A stretch of 6,550 nt of DNA, taken from contig DHJA01000055.1 in the NCBI GenBank assembly GCA_002404095.1, positions 12,808 to 19,357 of the forward strand, written 5' to 3'. The position numbers and the translations under genes were made by a program. Positions within the stretch are counted from its first letter, which is position 1, and the number at the start of each line of letters is the position of its first letter. This DNA comes from Planctomycetaceae bacterium UBA4732. GTDB lineage: Bacteria; Planctomycetota; Planctomycetia; Gemmatales; Gemmataceae. Under the pieces are notes generated by a model. The model saw nothing but the letters and a program-made list of their open reading frames with translations. It searched no databases and was not told the DNA's origin. Of the stretch, positions 1-6,334 are shown piece by piece.

Positions 1-59
1 GGCCGGCGGCCCCCCAGGCCAGGGCCCCCGCCCCTTTAAGGATTCCGCAACACCGCGGC

Positions 60-1769
60 TCACTTAGGCCCGTCCGTGGTCATTTCCGCTTCCTTGTTGA
101 CATTCGTGTCCCGGCGATACAGCGGCAGATGACGGTAGTAAACCTCCAGCGTTAGCAGCGATAGTGAGGTGTACATGATGCGACCGCCGCCGTCCACGCC
201 CCACGGACCGTCCGGCGCCCAGCTACCATCCTGGTGAACCTGCTTCGGCGGAAGGGGCCGCATCGGGTCGAGAATCTTGTCTTGTTTGGACATGAGGTAT
301 TCGCGGATGCCGCCCTTGCCCTTGCCGTCCGTCCCCAGGTTCCAGAAGTCCCAGGCGTCGCCGCCCATGTGGTGCATCGCCTGCGTAGCATAGTACTCGT
401 AGTAAATGTTGTTGCCGTCCAGGCCTGGAGGCGCCGCCTTGAGGATTTTAACGCCGTTAATCAGGCCCGGATTGCGCGGCCCGAGGCCGAGGTACTGCTG
501 GCACAACATGCCTACCGCCGTCATGGTCGGCGTGGCGCCGCTGGCGGGTAAGTAGCTGTAGCCGCCTTTATCGTCCTTGCACGATTCGAGGAAAACCTTG
601 GCGCGCTTCAAGGACTGCGGCTCCTTATCGCCCTCTTTTTTGTACAATTCGATGCCCGCGATCTGGGCGCTCTTGAGGGCCATCACTTCCCAGCCGGTGA
701 CGGAAGTGTCGCCGGCCGTCTTGGGGGAATAACGCCAGCCGCCGCCGGCCGCGTCCTGAGCGAACTCGATGTAGCGTACCGCCTTGAGCGCCGGCGTCTT
801 CAGCATGGGGTCGGAGGTCATTCCATAGGCCTCGCAGATGGCGATGGTAGCGACGCCGTGAGCGTACATCGTGTCGCCGCCGAAGTTGCCGTTGGCCGCT
901 TGCTTGGCGATCAAGTAGTCCAGGCCGGCCTTGACCGTCTTGCTGTAGTCGATCTGCTTGGCGTCCTTGCTGGGCTTGTGCGTGAAGCCGCCGGCGAGAA
1001 ACGGCAGCAGGCCGAAGCCGGTGGCCGCGATGTCGTTCTGACGGGTGGTCTGACCCGTACAGTTGCATTTGAAAGTCTTGGAGCCGGGGGTGGGAACCTC
1101 GTGGGCGTAGCGTGAAAACTCGTTAAGCGACCAATGGCCGTCCGGCGCTTGATGCAGAGCCAGCCACATGAGACCCTTGGCGACCGCGGATTCGGAGGCG
1201 AGGTTGCCGCCGCCTTCGTGCAACATCTTTTGCCGGGTGGAACCGCTGCGCCCGCCGAAGCCGCCGGCCACTACGCCGCCGCTGTAACCGCCCACCGCGC
1301 CGAACATCGCCCCGTCACCCGCATCAAGCGAAGGAATGCCGCCTCCGGCGCCGCCGCCGCTGCCGGGCGGTGCTGGTACGTTCGTCCTCAAGGAGTCCGG
1401 CGCGTTGAGGATGCCGACGGCCTGGCTGGCGTCAACGGCCCCAGGTACGCTCACGTCCTCAATGCGATCGACATTGTAGTTTAACTGAATGGACGGGTCA
1501 GTCCCGATGTCGATGTTGGACAGGTCGGTGTCGTGAGGGTCGTCTTCGACCTGCGTGACCTGGGCGACTTCAACGACGTCCTCGCCCTGGGCGATGTTCA
1601 TGCGGATGAAGGTGACGTAGTAAAACGCCAACAACATGCCGACGTGCATGACGGCGCTGACCATCGTCACCGTGATGAGACGGATCGTGGCCTTCCACCG
1701 GTCAGCGCCGACTTTCGGCGCTACGATCATCTTGCGCTTCGGTGGGGGAACGTGCTGGTTGGTCGCCAT
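60..1769 (-). CDS. Membrane-anchored terpene-cyclase/prenyltransferase-like repeat protein with a TonB-like N-terminus
   Basis: This 569-residue protein starts at ATG with AAGGAA about 10 nt upstream and ends at TGA. Residues 1-30 are basic and probably cytoplasmic. One membrane helix spans about 31-54 and contains S38-x-x-x-H42, spaced as Ser16/His20 in E. coli TonB. An acidic stretch (62-130) and a Gly-rich linker (136-174) follow, presumably periplasmic. From about 190 to 548 it resembles the terpene cyclase/prenyltransferase alpha-toroid family. It has repeats of the form Q/D-x-x-G-x-W or similar near 207-213, 290-296, 338-345, 398-403 and 513-517, plus landmark stretches MYAHGVATIAICEAYG, GDTSVTGWEVMALKS and LEVYYRHLPLY. 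I see no DxDD or DCTAE cyclase motif in the repeat domain, so cyclase activity is doubtful. C235 and C237 form a CxC pair. It is the last gene of the ExbB/ExbD operon, 50 nt after its neighbour. The family resemblance is recalled; the energised role is inferred. Confidence 0.85.
   Translation of the reverse strand: MATNQHVPPPKRKMIVAPKVGADRWKATIRLITVTMVSAVMHVGMLLAFYYVTFIRMNIAQGEDVVEVAQVTQVEDDPHDTDLSNIDIGTDPSIQLNYNVDRIEDVSVPGAVDASQAVGILNAPDSLRTNVPAPPGSGGGAGGGIPSLDAGDGAMFGAVGGYSGGVVAGGFGGRSGSTRQKMLHEGGGNLASESAVAKGLMWLALHQAPDGHWSLNEFSRYAHEVPTPGSKTFKCNCTGQTTRQNDIAATGFGLLPFLAGGFTHKPSKDAKQIDYSKTVKAGLDYLIAKQAANGNFGGDTMYAHGVATIAICEAYGMTSDPMLKTPALKAVRYIEFAQDAAGGGWRYSPKTAGDTSVTGWEVMALKSAQIAGIELYKKEGDKEPQSLKRAKVFLESCKDDKGGYSYLPASGATPTMTAVGMLCQQYLGLGPRNPGLINGVKILKAAPPGLDGNNIYYEYYATQAMHHMGGDAWDFWNLGTDGKGKGGIREYLMSKQDKILDPMRPLPPKQVHQDGSWAPDGPWGVDGGGRIMYTSLSLLTLEVYYRHLPLYRRDTNVNKEAEMTTDGPK
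1608..1682 (-). other. TonB-like membrane helix with an SxxxH motif
   Basis: Residues 30-54 of the repeat protein form its only clear membrane helix. Ser38 (codon AGC, 1656-1658) and His42 (codon CAC, 1644-1646) are four residues apart, as in TonB (Ser16, His20). The positions matching TonB Leu27 and Ser31 are Phe49 and Thr53, which are conservative replacements. In TonB these residues lie on the face of the helix that couples to ExbB/ExbD. The motif is short and could occur by chance, but the operon encodes ExbB and two ExbDs, which strengthens the reading. Confidence 0.5.
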
Positions 1770-1819
1770 GGTTGCAATGTTCCTTGGAAACGCGCTCCCC
1801 TTTCGGGTCGCGGCTAAAC

Positions 1820-2869
1820 TCAGTTCTCGGAAGTCGATTCAGGAGGCGGAGCGATAAAATCGCTGTGGCGCACGCTCGAAACCCGGCCGCGCACATGGCC
1901 GTCACCTCGACGAAACCAATAGCCGACGGCGAAAAGGAGCGCCACGGTCAGGCCGATGACTCCGAAGAATGTCGGCCCGAGCCACCGCACCCACTCCGTA
2001 TCCGCGGGAGGCTCGACCGCCGCCGATTCCGTCAGCAGCGTCAGGGTATGTCCGATCACGAGGGGGGCGAGCCGATCTTTGTTCGTCTTCTTGGTGTCCA
2101 CCGCGGTGTAGCGGAACTTCTTGAAGAAGTAACCGCTCAGGCCGATCTTCACGTCCAGATGATCGCCGGGTTCCAAGCCTTTTGGCAGCTGCGTAATGTC
2201 AAAAAAAACCGGGTCTAACTCCAGAACGTCGGCGTACATGAAGCCTTCGTAGTATTTCCGCACTCCACCTTGCGCGGCCATCGGCTGCGGCGTAAACTCA
2301 CGCAACCGCTTCAAACTGCCCTCGAAATGCACAATGTCGCCGCGGTAGTTTGCTGGTTCGCGGAAGACGTGGGCCCAGTCCGCGTCTTTGTTGTTTTGGC
2401 CGGCCTTGTCCAGCGCTGCCGGCGAGGTCCGGTTGGCGAAGATCAACATTGCGAAATAGGCGTCCTGCTCCTGGTCGGCTATTTCCTGCGTCATGCCAGT
2501 ACTGTCCTTGACGGAGCCGAGCATCCAGGGCGGAATCGACCGAATGACGCCCGGGTCAAAGAACGTCCAGGTGTGATCGTGTTCGCCGGCTGACAGCAGT
2601 ACCAATTCGGCGAAGACCTGGCCGCCCGTAGGAAAGCCCGCCACAAAGAGCGAACGGGCGCCGATTTGCGTCCTCTCGTCGGTTGTTGGAACGGGCTTGT
2701 CGGCCTCGCCGGGCTGGAAATCCGGGTTGCTTTTGTCATTCACCGCCGGCGGCGCCGCCGGAAGCCCACCGGCGAAGGCGATCAGCGCGAGCGCGGCCAG
2801 GACGAGTCCGACCGGAAGCACATTCCGGCGGAAGGACGTCTCGTTTGCGAGCCGCTTCCCATGCCACAT
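1820..2869 (-). CDS. Two-anchor membrane protein with an exported OB-like domain, function unknown
   Basis: This 349-residue protein of unknown function lies 28 nt after the second exbD. I chose ATG at 2869, preceded by GGGAAAG six nt away. The longest frame begins at 2959, which would overlap exbD by about 60 nt and place 30 non-hydrophobic residues before the export signal. Residues 16-36 are a hydrophobic signal or anchor after a basic start. Residues 293-318 are a second membrane helix followed by basic residues (RRGDGHVRGR), so about 37-292 should be periplasmic and the last 30 residues cytoplasmic. The core (about 173-275) includes RGDIVHFEGSLKRLREF, YEGFMYADVLELDP and LSGYFFKKFRYTAVD, a beta-rich pattern like the small OB-type domains I recall from planctomycete hypothetical proteins. 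There is no obvious catalytic motif and there are no cysteines. It may be a scaffold or partner for the ExbB/ExbD complex (inference). Confidence 0.8.
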   Translation of the reverse strand: MWHGKRLANETSFRRNVLPVGLVLAALALIAFAGGLPAAPPAVNDKSNPDFQPGEADKPVPTTDERTQIGARSLFVAGFPTGGQVFAELVLLSAGEHDHTWTFFDPGVIRSIPPWMLGSVKDSTGMTQEIADQEQDAYFAMLIFANRTSPAALDKAGQNNKDADWAHVFREPANYRGDIVHFEGSLKRLREFTPQPMAAQGGVRKYYEGFMYADVLELDPVFFDITQLPKGLEPGDHLDVKIGLSGYFFKKFRYTAVDTKKTNKDRLAPLVIGHTLTLLTESAAVEPPADTEWVRWLGPTFFGVIGLTVALLFAVGYWFRRGDGHVRGRVSSVRHSDFIAPPPESTSEN

Positions 2870-2897
2870 GATCGTCTTTCCCGCTCGGCCGTTAGCG

Positions 2898-3443
2898 TCA
2901 ATGCGTGTAGTTGGAGTAATCGGGCGGCTGGGCGAAGCTGATGTTGTCGAAGCCGGCATTGCGGCAAGCGTCCATCACTTTGATTACGCCGCGCCATTTC
3001 AAACCGGCGTCGCCCTGGATCTTGATCGATTGCTTGGCGTCCGCGGTCTTATGGATTTCCGCCAGTTTATCGGTTAGTTCTGGCAAATCTCTGCCATAAG
3101 GCGGCGGAACAGGCGTTTTTCCGGCCGTTTGCTCTATCGTGATGTTGCTGATTCCGTCGGCGTCCGCGCCTTGCGCCTGGGTCTGAACACTGATCGTGAT
3201 CTCCGCCTGGAGATCGACGGGCGCGTCAGGGGACGAGGAAGCGGTCGCATTCACCTTCGCCAGATCCTGGGCCGCTTTCGTCGCCTCGGACGGCAGGTTC
3301 AGGTCCATCGACCCTTCCATGCCTGTCGGCAGCTTAAAGGTCGTGATAAAGAAGAACAGCAGCTGAAAACTCATGTCCAGCATGGGCGTGATCGGAAGCG
3401 TGACTTCCGTAGGCGCTTCTTTGCCTTTTCGTCGCGAGCGCAT
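2898..3443 (-). CDS. exbD: ExbD/TolR-type biopolymer transport protein (second copy)
   Basis: This 181-residue protein has the ExbD/TolR plan: a short basic cytoplasmic start (MRSRRKGKE), one membrane helix at about 20-37, and a periplasmic domain. The motif LPITPMLDMSFQLLFFF carries Asp23, which corresponds to the proton-carrying Asp25 of E. coli ExbD. It is longer than E. coli ExbD (141 residues), mainly because of a low-complexity Ala/Ser/Asp-rich insert around 54-98. The C-terminal part (about 138-170, IKIQGDAGLKWRGVIKVMDACRNAGFDNISFA) is the standard ExbD fold end. The start is ATG, with GGAG six nt upstream. In the family, ExbD dimers sit inside an ExbB pentamer and pass proton flow to a periplasmic partner. 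It is clearly different in sequence from the other ExbD here, so the two probably have distinct positions or form a heterodimer (inference). Family assignment is firm; the substrate is unknown. Confidence 0.92.
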   Translation of the reverse strand: MRSRRKGKEAPTEVTLPITPMLDMSFQLLFFFITTFKLPTGMEGSMDLNLPSEATKAAQDLAKVNATASSSPDAPVDLQAEITISVQTQAQGADADGISNITIEQTAGKTPVPPPYGRDLPELTDKLAEIHKTADAKQSIKIQGDAGLKWRGVIKVMDACRNAGFDNISFAQPPDYSNYTH

Positions 3444-3532
3444 TCCAAACTCCGTGGTCTCGAAAGAATAGTCGGGCCGACACTGAGAATGTTACTTCTC
3501 GTCGCGGTTTTTTTGTCTTCTACTAACCCGAA

Positions 3533-3588
3533 GTTTGCCCCATAAGTCCTATAGGACTTATAGGTCCTATAGGACTTATGGGCCAAAC
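3533..3588. repeat. 56-bp near-perfect palindrome built from 9-nt units
   Basis: Bases 3539-3557 pair perfectly with 3564-3582 (19 bp) around a 6-nt loop, TTATAG. After one C/C mismatch (3538/3583), five more pairs follow (3533-3537 with 3584-3588). Internally it consists of tandem near-9-mers of the form TATARGWCY (for example TATAAGTCC and TATAGGACC on the minus strand). It is AT-rich compared with its surroundings. It sits between the two exbD genes. No T-run follows on the minus strand, so it is not a standard intrinsic terminator. It could be a mobile or REP-like palindrome, or an RNA hairpin affecting the mRNA between the two genes. Similar units encoding SYRTYKSYRTY-type peptides are, as I recall, common in planctomycete intergenic DNA. 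Confidence 0.85.
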
Positions 3589-3610
3589 GGAGACGCTACT
3601 GCAAAATCCC

Positions 3611-4180
3611 TCACTTGCTAACGCCTTTACCAATCAGCGCTCGCACCTTGAGGTTGGTGAAACCCTTGTCTTTGCAGAACTTCAAGATGCGGTATACCAC
3701 CGCGTAATCCAGATCGCCGTCGGGCCGGATCACGACCGAAGTGTGAACCTGGCCGTCTTTCGACTTGCGTTCCAGGTCCGAATGTTGTTGTCCCAGCCAG
3801 ACCAGCAACTCGCCGTCCGGCTCGGCCCGCATCGCGTCATGGCCGACGATGAGTACATAGGCGTCGCCGTCCTTGTATTTCTCCAGGACGGTTGCCTGCG
3901 ACTCCGGCGCCAGGTGGTTGGCGAGGTCGCCCGCGTTGGTATCCGGATGATACGGCTTGACCGTGAGGAAGAGGAAATCCTCCTCCGGGCCGGGCGCGGT
4001 CTGGGCTTCGTCGCCCAACTGCTTGGCCGTCTCGGAAAAAGCCAGATTAACCGGCTCATTGCTTTGTTCGGCGGCGTAGTTGCCGCAGATCATAAAAAAC
4101 ATCAGCAACTGCATCACGAGATCGAGCAGCGGCGTCAGATTGGGTTCGACCGTAGTGTCGTGGGACGGCCCATGACTCAT
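3611..4180 (-). CDS. exbD: ExbD/TolR-type biopolymer transport protein (first copy)
   Basis: This 189-residue protein is the first ExbD after the channel gene, 44 nt downstream of its stop. A strong ribosome site, GAGGAGG, lies seven nt before the ATG and fixes the start. A short N-terminus is followed by the membrane helix at about 15-35 with the motif VEPNLTPLLDLVMQLLMFFM. Asp20 is the equivalent of the essential Asp25 of E. coli ExbD. The periplasmic part is enlarged by a charged insert (about 78-140) before the usual end VVIRPDGDLDYAVVYRILKFCKDKGFTNLKV (149-179). It would partner the neighbouring ExbB as the proton-coupled, force-transmitting subunit. It shares little with the second ExbD beyond the helix and the fold end, so this looks like an old paralogue pair, not a recent tandem copy. 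Family assignment is firm. Confidence 0.93.
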   Translation of the reverse strand: MSHGPSHDTTVEPNLTPLLDLVMQLLMFFMICGNYAAEQSNEPVNLAFSETAKQLGDEAQTAPGPEEDFLFLTVKPYHPDTNAGDLANHLAPESQATVLEKYKDGDAYVLIVGHDAMRAEPDGELLVWLGQQHSDLERKSKDGQVHTSVVIRPDGDLDYAVVYRILKFCKDKGFTNLKVRALIGKGVSK

Positions 4181-4187
4181 TGGGGTG

Positions 4188-4194
4188 CCTCCTC
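4188..4194 (-). promoter_or_regulatory. Strong ribosome binding site for the first exbD
   Basis: GAGGAGG on the minus strand lies seven nt before ATG at 4180. It is the best Shine-Dalgarno match in the window and supports that start. It would favour high translation of this ExbD compared with its neighbours, whose sites are weaker. Confidence 0.8.
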
Positions 4195-4224
4195 AACAGG
4201 TGTTTCGTCTCTCCGTCGCCGCGT

Positions 4225-5115
4225 TCACTTTGCCTTGACCGCGGCGGACGGCACACGGTTGTCGGCGGCGGCGGGCATCTCCATGGGCGGCACGGAGGAA
4301 CCGGCCGGCGCGGGCTTCTTGGAGTTATGGTACATCTGCGTCAGAAGATCGTCGGCGATGTTGGCCGTGTCCATCGAGATGCGCGTGAGCCGATTCTTGA
4401 AGAATGTATGGGCGAAAATGGCCGGCACCGACAGGCCGATGCCGATCAGCGTCACGACAAGGGCGTGCGAGATGCTGGCGGCCAGGACGTTGAACTGCGG
4501 CTGCGCGCCGCCCAACGACATAAAGGCGAGGATCATGCCCCAGACCGTGCCAACCAAACCCAGAAGCGGCCCCAGCGTGCCGATGACCGCCAGATAGGCG
4601 ACCATCTGATCCTTACTGGCGCGGATGCTCTCCACCATGTTGAAAGCGGCTTCACGGGCGTCCTCAATGCCGTATTGCAGCCGGCTCATGCCGGTGGTCA
4701 TAACGCGACCGAGGTAGGAAGTGTCATTCTTGGCCATTTCATAAGCAGCCTTGAACTGGCGCTTATTTACGGTGTCGGTGAAGTCTTCGACGAAGCCGGG
4801 CGGGATGGCGGCGTTCATGCGCAGGTCCATCGACAGCAAAACGCAGAGCGCCACAAGACAGATCGATACGATCAGCAGGATGGTGCCGAAGACGGGTCCG
4901 ACCGAAACGATGATGTGGACGAGCATGTTCGGCTTGTCATGAGCGACCGGCGCTGCCGGGGCGGCTGGCGCGGCGGCGGGGGGAGCGTCGGGCGGAGGCG
5001 CGTCCTGGGCGCGGGCCGTGGATACTGTAAGCATCGCACACATGAGCGCCGCCGTCAGGCAGCCGAGGACGAGACCCGTCAACCGCGACCGCGTAGGCGC
5101 TGCGGAATGTTTCAT
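4225..5115 (-). CDS. exbB: MotA/TolQ/ExbB proton channel family protein with a signal peptide
   Basis: This is the channel subunit of a proton-driven inner-membrane motor, first gene of the likely operon. I chose the ATG at 5115 (296 residues) because it begins a typical signal peptide (MKHSAAPTRSRL, hydrophobic core, cleavage near ARA-QD) with GGGG upstream. An in-frame ATG at 5133 adds six residues but has no ribosome site. A Pro/Ala-rich stretch (about 39-58) precedes helix 1 (about 65-96). A cytoplasmic region (about 98-170) precedes helices 2 and 3 (about 171-201 and 207-237). The signature GTLGPLLGLVGTVWGMI includes Thr190, matching Thr148 of E. coli ExbB. In helix 3, ISHALVVTLIGIGLSVPA keeps Thr222 (Thr181 equivalent) but has His217 where ExbB has Glu176. 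The Ala/Pro-rich C-terminal tail is cytoplasmic. Family assignment is firm; the cargo is unknown. Confidence 0.93.
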   Translation of the reverse strand: MKHSAAPTRSRLTGLVLGCLTAALMCAMLTVSTARAQDAPPPDAPPAAAPAAPAAPVAHDKPNMLVHIIVSVGPVFGTILLIVSICLVALCVLLSMDLRMNAAIPPGFVEDFTDTVNKRQFKAAYEMAKNDTSYLGRVMTTGMSRLQYGIEDAREAAFNMVESIRASKDQMVAYLAVIGTLGPLLGLVGTVWGMILAFMSLGGAQPQFNVLAASISHALVVTLIGIGLSVPAIFAHTFFKNRLTRISMDTANIADDLLTQMYHNSKKPAPAGSSVPPMEMPAAADNRVPSAAVKAK

Positions 5116-5360
5116 GATGAGAATCCCCGACATGGAAGAGTGAAAATAGTTCGGATCGCCTCCGCCGCGCCCGAGCGGCGGAAGATTCGTTTCGTAAGCG
5201 CCGCCGTGAGGCGAATGGGACGGACACCCTGAGACGTGCGGCTCACTGCTTTAGTTCCCTTTATGCCAGCCGGACGCGACTGAGGGCGAAGGGCGAACGG
5301 AAGCCAGCATTCGATTCCTCTAATGTGGACGATTGCGGGGTAGAGGTCAAGCATTTTCCG
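5116..5360 (-). other. Intergenic spacer and probable promoter region upstream of exbB
   Basis: These 245 bases between the UDP-xylose synthase stop and the exbB start hold no convincing gene. Bases 5161-5168 and 5175-5182 form an 8-bp GC-rich hairpin (TCCGCCGC/GCGGCGGA, loop of 6), which would sit in the leader about 45 nt before the exbB start. No T-run follows, so it is not a standard terminator. TTGACC at 5345-5350 (minus strand) matches a -35 box at five of six positions, but the best -10 candidate (CATTAG, 5320-5325, spacing 19) is poor. The length and position suggest the operon has its own promoter here, but I cannot place it. Confidence 0.4.
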
Positions 5361-6311
5361 TCAAGGGTTCCGCGCGGACGCGGCGATCTTCTTTTGAAAA
5401 TAGGCCAAAGTGCGTTGCAAACCCTCATGGCGACCGACGCGCGGCTCCCAGCCGAGCAGCTTTCTGGCGCGCTCGATGTCGGGTTTGCGCACCTTGGGAT
5501 CATCCTGCGGCAACGGCCGATACTCGATGCCACCCTTGCCGCCCGTCAACTTCAAGATTTCCTGGGCGAACTGCAGAATCGTCACTTCGTCGGGGTTGCC
5601 GACATTGACCGGCTCGTGAAAGTCGGCGAACAGCAGTCGCTCCACACCTTCGACCAGATCGTCCACGTAACCGAAACTGCGCGTCTGCGAGCCGTCGCCG
5701 TAGACGGTTAGCGGTTCGCCGCGCAGAGCTTGGCCCATGAAATTAGGCAATACCCGCCCGTCGTCGAGGCGCATGCGCGGCCCATAGGTATTGAAGATGC
5801 GAATTATCCGCGTATCGACTTCGTGGGCCCGATGATAGGCCATCGTGATCGCTTCGGAAAAACGCTTGGCCTCGTCATAACAGCCGCGCAAGCCAATGGG
5901 ATTGACGTTGCCCCAATAATCTTCGCGCTGGGGATGGCGTTCCGGGTCGCCGTAGACCTCGCTGGTGCTTGCCAACAAAAAGCGCGCGTTTTTCAGCTTG
6001 GCCAAGCCGAGAGCGTTGTGCGTACCAAGCGAACCGACCTTGAGCGTCTGGATGGGGAAGTTCAGATAATCGACAGGGCTGGCCGGCGAGGCGAAATGAA
6101 GGACGTGATCCACCGGCCCGTCGATCTCCAAGGGATGCGAGATGTCGTGTCGGATGAACATGAAGCGCGGGTCGCCGCGCAGGTGTTCGATATTGGCGAG
6201 CGACCCGGTCAGGATATTATCCACACAAACGACTTCATGGCCGAGGCCGAGGAAGCGCTCGCAGAGATGGGAGCCGATAAAACCCGCGCCGCCCGTGATA
6301 ATCGTTCGCAC
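5361..6311 (-). CDS. uxs: UDP-glucuronate decarboxylase (UDP-xylose synthase), extended SDR family
   Basis: This cytoplasmic NAD-dependent enzyme oxidises UDP-glucuronate at C4, decarboxylates it and reduces it again to UDP-xylose, a precursor for surface polysaccharide. It has 316 residues, the normal length for a bacterial soluble form without a membrane anchor. The start is GTG at 6311 with AGGGAG seven nt upstream; translation then begins directly at the Rossmann motif [11 protein letters not shown] (6-16). Asp31 ends beta-strand 2, as expected for NAD binding. The UXS-specific stretch [11 protein letters not shown] (72-82) is present. Catalytic residues fit those of human UXS1: Thr116 and Glu118 in STSEVYGDP, Tyr145 and Lys149 in YDEAK, and Arg211 in [16 protein letters not shown] (174-180) is also typical. 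It is separated from the ExbB operon by about 245 nt and is probably transcribed separately. Specificity is well supported by motifs; related dehydratases are less likely. Confidence 0.93.
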   Translation of the reverse strand: MRTIITGGAGFIGSHLCERFLGLGHEVVCVDNILTGSLANIEHLRGDPRFMFIRHDISHPLEIDGPVDHVLHFASPASPVDYLNFPIQTLKVGSLGTHNALGLAKLKNARFLLASTSEVYGDPERHPQREDYWGNVNPIGLRGCYDEAKRFSEAITMAYHRAHEVDTRIIRIFNTYGPRMRLDDGRVLPNFMGQALRGEPLTVYGDGSQTRSFGYVDDLVEGVERLLFADFHEPVNVGNPDEVTILQFAQEILKLTGGKGGIEYRPLPQDDPKVRKPDIERARKLLGWEPRVGRHEGLQRTLAYFQKKIAASARNP

Positions 6312-6318
6312 TACCCAA

Positions 6319-6324
6319 CTCCCT
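6319..6324 (-). promoter_or_regulatory. Ribosome binding site deciding the GTG start of the UDP-xylose synthase
   Basis: AGGGAG on the minus strand is seven nt before GTG at 6311. No ATG in the frame lies between this site and the Rossmann motif, so GTG is the natural start. The site lies directly beside the hairpin array that begins at 6335. Confidence 0.7.
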
Positions 6325-6334
6325 ATTTACTCCT

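Noticed and set aside
1..59. GC-rich tail after the last gene as an intrinsic terminator
   Set aside because: There are several short GGCC-type complementarities but no single clear stem with a T-run on the minus strand, and the window ends before the region can be judged.
2870..2959. Longer N-terminus for the two-anchor protein, starting at 2959
   Set aside because: It would overlap exbD and put 30 non-hydrophobic residues before the export signal. The ATG at 2869 has a plausible ribosome site and yields a typical signal.
3371..3586. Minus-strand 71-codon frame starting in the 9-nt repeats (SYRTYKSYRTY)
   Set aside because: The peptide simply translates the palindrome and then runs out of frame into the second exbD. 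No ribosome site was seen.
3578..4597. Long plus-strand open frame (339 codons) across the first exbD and the end of exbB
   Set aside because: It is antisense to two genes with clear ExbD/ExbB motifs, its translation shows no recognisable domain, and long antisense frames are expected in GC-rich DNA.
4180..5232. Long plus-strand open frame (350 codons) across exbB
   Set aside because: It is antisense to the ExbB gene, which has intact membrane helices and signature motifs. The translation is Arg/Gly/His-rich low-quality sequence, typical of a shadow.
5112..5354. 80-codon minus-strand frame in the spacer before exbB
   Set aside because: It has no recognisable domain and overlaps the exbB start in another frame. 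The spacer looks like a leader or promoter region.
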